Origin: Gracilaria gracilis | Lineage: Eukaryota; Rhodophyta; Florideophyceae; Gracilariales; Gracilariaceae | Reading direction: 5' to 3' | Length of the DNA stretch: 64,000 nucleotides | Assembly: GCA_030374805.1 (NCBI GenBank) | Contig: JARGSG010000037.1 | Location: forward strand, 1-64,000 | Shown here: positions 54,521-61,664 of the stretch, piece after piece | Layout: every line of letters begins with the position of its first letter | How positions within the stretch are numbered: the first letter of the stretch is position 1 | Position numbers and translations under genes: made by a program | The notes under the pieces: model-generated | The model's input: the letters and a program-made list of their open reading frames with translations, nothing else | Database searches by the model: none | What the model was told of the DNA's origin: nothing

Positions 54521-55216
54521 GATCGACAAGTATTGAAAGTATGACGTAAGGCATCTGTTTCTGGATCGCTTAATGGTCTTTCGGGAATTCAGCAAGTCCG
54601 GACTGTGAGTATAACAACCTCAAGGTATGAGAAGTGCAAGCGAGAGGGAGAGCCGTATGAGAGCGTTCTCTATTGCCGTCGATGGGATAAAAAATGATGC
54701 GTCAAAACGATTCTCATTGCGAACGTAGCTCTATCATAACTTTACCCCTCTCTAAAGCTAATAATAAACATTTTCGTAAAAAGGGCCAGATTTTAATCTT
54801 GTTACCAACGGTAGATACACTTCTGCAGAACGTTACCACTGCTTCGTTTTCAGAGAACAAGTCCTTCCATTCTGCAGCGTTTTCATTGTCAAGAGTCTCA
54901 TTCGTTCACCCTTTCAAACTCCACTCCCCATCCTAGATTTGGCCTTTTCCCCCTTGTCACGAAACTCCTGCATGGCATTTCGCTCCGGCTAACCAGCGGA
55001 AAGTGTTAGCAATACCTCTTTAAACGCTGGGAATGCATACCTTGTCTTGGGTTGAGGTTCCCCTTTAGGCGCATAAGTACCGCACGCTTATAAGGATACC
55101 GTTTTCTTCCGCTCCACGATTGTGGGATAGCGATACTTTGAAGCACAGAACAAGTATCTCTTTGCGGAAATTATCGATTTGGTGGCAAGTTGGGCTACAT
55201 CCGGCAGATTTACGTC
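54521..55216. promoter_or_regulatory. Divergent promoter region (carrier / THOC5-like)
   Basis: This is 696 bp between two head-to-head start codons. It is more AT-rich than the coding flanks, especially 54690-54790. No gene is seen; the frame reaching 55190 begins with TTG and its first ATG is 55217. Confidence 0.5.
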
Positions 55217-57034
55217 ATGGCAAGTACTGTTTCAAACGATGAAAAAAGCATGAGTTTGCTCTTGGAAGGCTCCAAGCACGCGATAAGCACGCTTAGGGAT
55301 TCGATATTGGTTACATCCAGAGATAATGCGTTGAATCTCATGTCAAGCTCAAGCGAAAACGGTGGTCCCAAGTCTTCAGAGTCCTCTGAATCTCACTTGC
55401 GAGGAATATCCCGGTCACTGGTCACCCAGTTTGTGAGTTTAAAGAGCTCCCATGATCTTCTTATTAGACAAGTGGACAATTCTCGTAAGGAAAGTCGTAA
55501 AGAGCAAGACAAGCTTTTAAACGCGCGGTCACGACTTGATAACCTCAAGTACGAGATGAGAATGCTCCAAGATGAGATTGAGTCATGTGAAACCGGATCT
55601 TCCAGTCATATGAAAAAGCTCGACTTGCAAATTCCAAGTGCTCCTACTGTCGAAGACGATGGCTCAGCAAAGCACCAGCATACAATGGACACCTTGAGCA
55701 ACGAATTGCTAAGACGAAAAGCAGCACAGAAGCAACTTGAAGCAGTTCTAGATGTAGTGAAGTTGAAACGCAAGGAACTTGAGAACACCAAATCTGCACT
55801 TCGAGGGTTGCCAACCTTGCTCGGTTCCCTAGATAACGATCTAAAACCACTGCGAACCCTCATCCATAAGAAGCCAGTCAAGTATACAACAAGTCCAACA
55901 ATCCCAGAAGCTCAACAACTACCTGCTCCTTTGTATGTTCTAACCCGCCAAGCAATGGGCTACCGAGACTCGTTCGGTGATCTCTCGGTTTCAATTCTCG
56001 GGGATGCACCTAAAAGGCCACTCCGGAAGGATCCTTACGCCGTGCATCCGATGCGGGTTCAAATTGATGTACATTGCAATGGAATTGAGCAGGCTTTGCG
56101 AGTCAAGTTTTCGTATCATGTCAATCTGAATATTGTTAGCGTATCTTCTGTAATAGTGGCAGATGGAACTGAAACACCTTCGTATCCGACAAAAGAACTT
56201 CAGATGCTTTATCCTTTCGATTTTGGAGAAGAATCACCTAACCCAGGCAATGCTTATCTCGAAAGAGGTACTTTCAAGTTCGACATATCAAAGGCACATG
56301 GGTCACGTCCTTTTGTATGGGCCAACGTTGTCTGCGGAATAACCAGCATGTTGCCCATTGAGTCGCACAAGGCCCGAATCGTCGACCAGTTTCAGTTCGC
56401 CAAATGGCCATCTCGAGCAATGGAAATCAGTGGGCACGTAAGGTTTAAGGATGTGTTTGAAACACTCAAAAGTCGCCTCAAGAGTATCGTATCTCTCAAG
56501 AAACAAATCGAATTGCTCTTGTCGAAAAGTCTTCCAGTCGTTCCTGCGGGTATTGGGATACGAACTGAACCCAAGTCCAAGTTAGAGGACTTTGTTAAAC
56601 TCCCCCCTCAGGACTGGGCTGGGGATGAAAGACTCGCACGGGAGGGGACTGGAGGCAAATACACGGAAGTGTGGTGCATGGTAATCTCTCGTGAAGCTTT
56701 GAGAATCAATTGCATGATTGGAATTGAACCGGACTACCCGATAGGGCCGCCAGTTTTTCGACTTGTCTGTGACAAAGGAAGTGAGTTCGTGTCTGAGATG
56801 GACGTTCTAGACTTGGAGCGCTGTGTGAACGAACTGAGCGGGTCAGAGAAACTCAAAGGTCATGAAGAACTTCTGCTTGGAGCACAAATAATTGCGCTGT
56901 TGTCATACTTGGATCGCTTGTACAACGTATCGTTCGGTGTAGATGACGACGAGATAGGCACTCAGTCAAAAGTTATTAACGGACGCACTCGTTCTAAGAG
57001 GTCGTCAATGATGTCTGGGAGCCCCGTCAAGTGA
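55217..57034 (+). CDS. THOC5: THO complex subunit 5-like mRNA export factor
   Basis: The protein has 605 residues from the ATG at 55217 (G at +4). Residues about 65-215 are strongly coiled-coil, including LKSSHDLLIRQVDNSR and LKYEMRMLQDEIESC, the hallmark N-terminal region of the THOC5/FMIP family. The region around PAPLYVLTRQAMGYRD and the C-terminal block near IGIEPDYPIGPPVFRL fit the two RWD-like domains expected in family members of about 600-700 residues. THO couples transcription elongation to nuclear mRNA export within TREX; that role is family knowledge. No intron is evident. A TAATAAAA element at about 57238 could be a polyadenylation signal. Confidence 0.72.
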   Translation: MASTVSNDEKSMSLLLEGSKHAISTLRDSILVTSRDNALNLMSSSSENGGPKSSESSESHLRGISRSLVTQFVSLKSSHDLLIRQVDNSRKESRKEQDKLLNARSRLDNLKYEMRMLQDEIESCETGSSSHMKKLDLQIPSAPTVEDDGSAKHQHTMDTLSNELLRRKAAQKQLEAVLDVVKLKRKELENTKSALRGLPTLLGSLDNDLKPLRTLIHKKPVKYTTSPTIPEAQQLPAPLYVLTRQAMGYRDSFGDLSVSILGDAPKRPLRKDPYAVHPMRVQIDVHCNGIEQALRVKFSYHVNLNIVSVSSVIVADGTETPSYPTKELQMLYPFDFGEESPNPGNAYLERGTFKFDISKAHGSRPFVWANVVCGITSMLPIESHKARIVDQFQFAKWPSRAMEISGHVRFKDVFETLKSRLKSIVSLKKQIELLLSKSLPVVPAGIGIRTEPKSKLEDFVKLPPQDWAGDERLAREGTGGKYTEVWCMVISREALRINCMIGIEPDYPIGPPVFRLVCDKGSEFVSEMDVLDLERCVNELSGSEKLKGHEELLLGAQIIALLSYLDRLYNVSFGVDDDEIGTQSKVINGRTRSKRSSMMSGSPVK

Positions 57035-57535
57035 AGAGCGCCGCATCGCTGTCGTTCTCGATGAGCATCTTCAGATTGAACCTGCAAAGCGAAGGAGGCA
57101 AATTAGCATTCCGCAAGCGACTTGAGGTCATGAGCACGGAAGGGAGACAATTATGTTGTTTGCTAAGTGGCAAATAACAATGGATCACGTCAAAGGGGAT
57201 TGCTATGAAGCGATGTTGCTGACAATTTAAAGAACACTAATAAAAGGTTGGAGTGTCGTGGAGAATTTCTTTTTTCTCTTTGTTTGTCCTGCTGGAGTAA
57301 CCGATCATTCGCCTGGAGACGATACATTTGCTGCGTCTCGGATTATGTTGAAGTACTGGCACGCTTCTCTCGCACCCGGCTGGCTGCATCTTCATGTTTA
57401 AATCCTATTTCTCTGGTGTCTGGAATCCCTTTTGTCGGTTCAAAGCGCATGTGTTGATCCTTCTGCTATCATTGAAACACGCCTGTTCTCCTGTCTTGCT
57501 CTTGAACAGGATTTCAGGAATTGACCTATACCTCC
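57035..57535. other. Intergenic region upstream of the subtilase-like gene
   Basis: It should contain the 3' end of the THOC5-like transcript and the promoter of the next gene. Only short frames without similarity occur; the frame entering the next gene begins with TTG at 57521. Confidence 0.5.
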
Positions 57536-60061
57536 ATGGTTGGTGCATGCTTCTTGCTCAGCTTCATTGCGGCACAATCACTGTGTTTCACTAAAGGACG
57601 GTCACAATCAATCTCTCCGATCGTGGTTAACTCTAGCGTTGTCGGAGTGACGAGAAGTACTGACTCTCGGTTTGTTCTGGACTTTAGTTTCAAAGACACA
57701 AGTGATCTAGAGGTAGGAGTTGGGGGACAAGCTCTTCACGAGCTTCGGCTGCAGGGTATCAATACGTTGTACAATGTTGAGATGTCTACATGTGAAGGGT
57801 CTGACTTTGACACATATCTATTGGTGCTCAATGGTAATCCAAGCAGCGATAACTCTCCTCGAGTTCTAGCTGAAAGCGCGAATGACATCAAATGTGTAGC
57901 GGCAAGTAATAGAGCATTCATTTCTGCCAGGTTGTTTGGGGGGGTATACTATATTGTCGTCACTGGCAATGGGGATGCATCAGGAACGTATAATTTAACA
58001 GTCACAGCAACCCTTGAACCGCCATCCAAAGAGGTTCCATGGGGCCTTGATCGTATTGATCAACGTATTTTACCGCTTGACAAGAAATTTGACGTAACGG
58101 GCTCCGGACAAGGCACATGGTTTTACCTGATAGACTCTGGCGTACGACTGACGCATGAGGAGTTTGAGGAACGAGTAGAAGGTGGATATGACTTTGTGAA
58201 TAACCGCGAAGATGCTCATATGGATTGCACTGGTCACGGGACTCATGTAGCGGGCATACTGGCTGGCAAGACTTATGGAGTGGCAAAAAAGGCAAGAGTG
58301 GTTTCCTTGAGAGTATTTGGGTGCAATCGACGTGCAACAACGTCGTCCATTATCAACGCATTAGACTGGGCGGTTTATCACTGGACAAGAACTGGTGCAA
58401 ATGGAATCATCGTGCTTTCTCTCAACACGAAGCAACCATCGCAAGCACTGACGTCAATGATGGAGAGTGTGCTCAAGAGAGGGATCCCAGTGATTGTGCC
58501 CGCCGGAGATGAAGCAGGTGCACGATGTGATAGTTACCCGGCATCTGTGGAGAAGGCAATGACAGTTGGTGCAAGTGATGGTGCGGATAGGGTAAGCTCG
58601 TTCTCCAACCGGGGGAATTGCACGGATATTTATGCTCCTGGAAGTGAGATTGTGAGCGCATGGCACACGAACGACTTTGCTGCACGAAAAGTTAGTGGAA
58701 GCGCTCAGGCGGCGGCGCACATGGGTGGAGTGGTGAGTCATTTAATGGTTTTGAATGAAGGATTGCTACAAGGGGAATTGATCAACGATGTGATCAAATC
58801 AATCAGCACGATAAATGTGCTTGAGGGTTTGAATTCCAGCGACAACAGTCGTCTGGCATTCGTGCGATCTGTTCCGGCTTTCACGGGCAGTGCACCTCGA
58901 GAGCAGAAAGTGCTATTGCTTTGCATCATTCGGGCGAATGTTACGAGCTGTGCCGAGGGAAGTGAGAGCGTTGGAGAGATTCGAAAGGCATTTGCAGAGA
59001 GTGTGGAGGTTGCGGGATCAAGCATTGGAATTGAATGTAGAGCTGATGATGCGGATGGAGCGAGCGCTCTGTCCAAAAAAATGCAGATACGTATAGAGGT
59101 GGACGAAAGAACGGCGGGTGCGAAATTTGGACTGCTGGAGGACGCGCTGGGCAAAGAGAGAAAGACTACGCAGGAGGTGAGCGGGGTTGCGTTCAGGGTT
59201 GTGGAAGATGTGTGGGCGGTGGATTCGCGAGGTATCGTGTTCTGGGGAGCGCCGACGTTCGACTCGTCTGAGAGAAAAGTGAGTGGAGCGGTGATTAGCG
59301 GGGTTGTTGTAAGCGTTGTATGTGTTGGTGCTGTGCTGCTCACAGTAGGATGCATGTGGTACAGAAGGTCGAAGCGACTGGATGAGGTCGAAGCAATGGA
59401 AGGGTCAATGGACCTGGAACGGGCGCCTGTTGAATTCGATGACTACGAGAACGAAGACGGCACACACAAGCGCTTCCGGTCGTTCAGAAACGTGGTGCGA
59501 CAGGCGAGCCGCATGGGCTCGTCGGCGCACTGGGCCAAGGGCGGGATGAACCGGATGAGCAGCTACATTGGGGGCGAAGATCAAGTGAAAAAGGAGCTGG
59601 TGATGATGCAGTCGTTCGGCGGCGAAGCATTCGCGGGGCTAGCATTTGGCGAGCAGGAGGCGTCGTGGCGCAGCGACAGCATGCGCAACGGGAGCATGCG
59701 TAGCGACAGCATGCGCAACGGGAGCATGCGCCACGGCAGCGTGTCGGGCGACGACAACATGGTGGCGTCGTTCCGAGGGTGGGACAACCTAGTGCTACGC
59801 AACGAGCGCACCGGCGGGGACGGCGGAGACGGCGGCGCGGCGGACGACGACGAGGAGTCGGTGAGGATGCGCAGCATGGGCGGCGAGGCGTTTGCAATGC
59901 TGGGTGCGATGGGCGGCGCGCGGATGGGTAGCGTGCGCGCAGGCAGCGCGGCGGAGGCGCCGACCGCCGGCAGCGACGAGCGCGTGCGTAGCGAAATGCT
60001 GTCGGCGCTCAAGGCAGCCAGCGAACGCGTCGCACGCGCCGACCACGACGCGCAGCTTTAG
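57536..60061 (+). CDS. Membrane-anchored subtilisin-fold protein, probable pseudoprotease
   Basis: The protein has 841 residues. The ATG at 57536 opens a signal peptide (MVGACFLLSFIAAQS). Residues about 35-155 resemble a PPC beta domain. Residues about 165-450 are a proteinase K-like S8 fold: Asp200 in LIDSGV, His234 in GHGTHVAG, a PASVEKAMTVGAS block and DIYAPGSEI. The site expected to read GTSMA reads GSAQA, so the catalytic Ser position is Ala390 (codon 58703-58705). The oxyanion Asn position is Asp325 (PAGDE). No I9 prodomain is visible. A single membrane helix lies at about 585-607 and is followed by YRRSKR. The roughly 230-residue cytoplasmic tail includes two SDSMRNGSMR repeats. I infer a type I surface or endomembrane protein that binds rather than cleaves. 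Confidence 0.82.
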   Translation: MVGACFLLSFIAAQSLCFTKGRSQSISPIVVNSSVVGVTRSTDSRFVLDFSFKDTSDLEVGVGGQALHELRLQGINTLYNVEMSTCEGSDFDTYLLVLNGNPSSDNSPRVLAESANDIKCVAASNRAFISARLFGGVYYIVVTGNGDASGTYNLTVTATLEPPSKEVPWGLDRIDQRILPLDKKFDVTGSGQGTWFYLIDSGVRLTHEEFEERVEGGYDFVNNREDAHMDCTGHGTHVAGILAGKTYGVAKKARVVSLRVFGCNRRATTSSIINALDWAVYHWTRTGANGIIVLSLNTKQPSQALTSMMESVLKRGIPVIVPAGDEAGARCDSYPASVEKAMTVGASDGADRVSSFSNRGNCTDIYAPGSEIVSAWHTNDFAARKVSGSAQAAAHMGGVVSHLMVLNEGLLQGELINDVIKSISTINVLEGLNSSDNSRLAFVRSVPAFTGSAPREQKVLLLCIIRANVTSCAEGSESVGEIRKAFAESVEVAGSSIGIECRADDADGASALSKKMQIRIEVDERTAGAKFGLLEDALGKERKTTQEVSGVAFRVVEDVWAVDSRGIVFWGAPTFDSSERKVSGAVISGVVVSVVCVGAVLLTVGCMWYRRSKRLDEVEAMEGSMDLERAPVEFDDYENEDGTHKRFRSFRNVVRQASRMGSSAHWAKGGMNRMSSYIGGEDQVKKELVMMQSFGGEAFAGLAFGEQEASWRSDSMRNGSMRSDSMRNGSMRHGSVSGDDNMVASFRGWDNLVLRNERTGGDGGDGGAADDDEESVRMRSMGGEAFAMLGAMGGARMGSVRAGSAAEAPTAGSDERVRSEMLSALKAASERVARADHDAQL

Positions 60062-60486
60062 ATATGGATACGATAAACGCGCGGCCGGCGTCAATTCAAA
60101 AACGTTTTGATTTTGAGTGCTTGCTCGGCGCGCCGCGCGCGTCTGAATTGTGGCGCCACTGGCGCGTGGGGCGCGCCGTGCGTGCGCCGCGCGTGCGCCA
60201 CGCGCCGTGCGATGCGTGCCACGTGAAGGCGCGTGCCGCGCGCGGAGCATCGACGCGCCACGGAGCGCGCGCGATTGAGCGCCGCGTTTGACGCCCAAAC
60301 CTCCGACTGCTGCCGCTTGACGATGCGTTATCTGCTCGCCGCCCCCCTCCCCCGCCCCCCCCCCCCCCCCCCCCCCCACCCGCCCCTCTCCGCTCTCGCC
60401 GTTCCTCCACTTGTCTCTAGCGCCTCTCATAAGATACCACCGCCGTCGCTCTTGTCTTTCAGCATCGCCCCCAATTGCGCCCAACC
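60062..60486. other. GC-rich intergenic region with 23-base poly-C run
   Basis: The left half is an extreme GCGC-rich stretch. At 60355-60377 there are 23 consecutive C, followed by pyrimidine-rich sequence up to the next start codon. No gene is supported. The tract probably lies in the promoter or 5' leader of the next gene. Confidence 0.6.
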
Positions 60487-61497
60487 ATGGCCACCGTGTG
60501 GCAGTCGTCCGCACCGTCATCGCCTGACGTCAACGTGCTACCCGACTCATCGCCGCCGCCCGCGTCGCCCTTCTCCGCGCCGACCGCGCCGACCGCGCCG
60601 ACCACGCCGCCGCCGCGTCCGCACACGCCCGTCTCGCGCCTGCCGCGCTGCGCCGTGGTCAACTTCCGCAAGGACGGCACCTCGCTCGCGTGGAAGCCGC
60701 GCCTGTCGCAGAACGTGGGCGGGCTGGCCGCGCGCGTGCACAACTTCGAGGACGCCTTCTCGTTGGAGGAGTTCTCGTCGCGCGCGTTGCGCGCCCCACA
60801 CTCACTGCCGCTCGGCCGCTGCCAGCCGCCGCCGTACGCCGCGTCGCTGGCCGCTGCCACAAAACTCAACGTCTCGCACGCCGCGTCGCTCAAGCTGGCG
60901 CCGCAGCCGCAGCGCGTGCACGCGCCGCACCGAGCGGCGGCGCGCGCGGCGCGCGGCGCGCGTGCGCCGCAGGGGCGCCGACACTCGCGCGGGCTTCGAC
61001 GCTCGGCGCTGTCGTTCTTCAAGCGCATGCTGCAGCGCGAGCGAGGGAGCGCGCACGTGCGCGCGGACGCGCCGCACACGGTTGTGCCGCAGCAACGCAA
61101 CGCCATGAGCTACCACGCGAGCAGCAGCAGCGGCGCTTGCACGCCGGCCGCGCGCAGCGAGGAGGCGCGGGGGAGCTTGTCGAGGAGGATTTCGGATTCT
61201 ACTGTGACGGACGAGAGCGATCAGTCGGGCTCGCCGTTCATGGTGAAGGAGCGCGCCGCGCGCTTCGAGGAGGACGACGGACGGCTGCGCTTCGAGCAAA
61301 AGTCAAAGTCGGTGTGGAAGGCGGGCAGGAACGGGTTGCCGGCGGCGGCCAAGCGGCGCGTGAGAAGTTCGCTGGGAGGAAGGCCGCTGCCCAGCCTGCG
61401 GCGGAGGATGCACAAGCACTCGGAGATGGGCGCGGGCGGCGGCGGCAGCAACGGGTCGGACGACCCGTACGTGCGCTTCATCACGGACGTGATGTAA
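60487..61497 (+). CDS. Unrecognised basic, Ser/Pro/Arg-rich protein
   Basis: The protein has 336 residues from the ATG at 60487, in the strong context ACCATGG. I do not recognise a family. Residues about 5-50 are Ser/Pro/Thr-rich and low in complexity. A better-ordered block follows (RCAVVNFRKDGTSLAW, then LSQNVGGLAARVHN and AFSLEEFSSRAL), and the rest is Arg/Ala/Ser-rich and probably disordered. The clear codon bias toward G/C at third positions, the good start context and the ordered block argue for a real gene. A nucleic-acid-binding or cytoskeletal regulatory role is possible but unsupported. Confidence 0.6.
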   Translation: MATVWQSSAPSSPDVNVLPDSSPPPASPFSAPTAPTAPTTPPPRPHTPVSRLPRCAVVNFRKDGTSLAWKPRLSQNVGGLAARVHNFEDAFSLEEFSSRALRAPHSLPLGRCQPPPYAASLAAATKLNVSHAASLKLAPQPQRVHAPHRAAARAARGARAPQGRRHSRGLRRSALSFFKRMLQRERGSAHVRADAPHTVVPQQRNAMSYHASSSSGACTPAARSEEARGSLSRRISDSTVTDESDQSGSPFMVKERAARFEEDDGRLRFEQKSKSVWKAGRNGLPAAAKRRVRSSLGGRPLPSLRRRMHKHSEMGAGGGGSNGSDDPYVRFITDVM

Positions 61498-61664
61498 CCT
61501 TAGATAAGCTTCTTAGAGAAGAGAAGAGATGTGTATTAAGCGGCAGCACGTGTGTGTTTTCCGAAAGTTAAAGAAACTTGCGCCTTTTTACTTGTATCTC
61601 AAGTTGACGAACGGTAAATCAAAAACAACAACATCCAACACACCGACTGCCGGCGACATGATGA

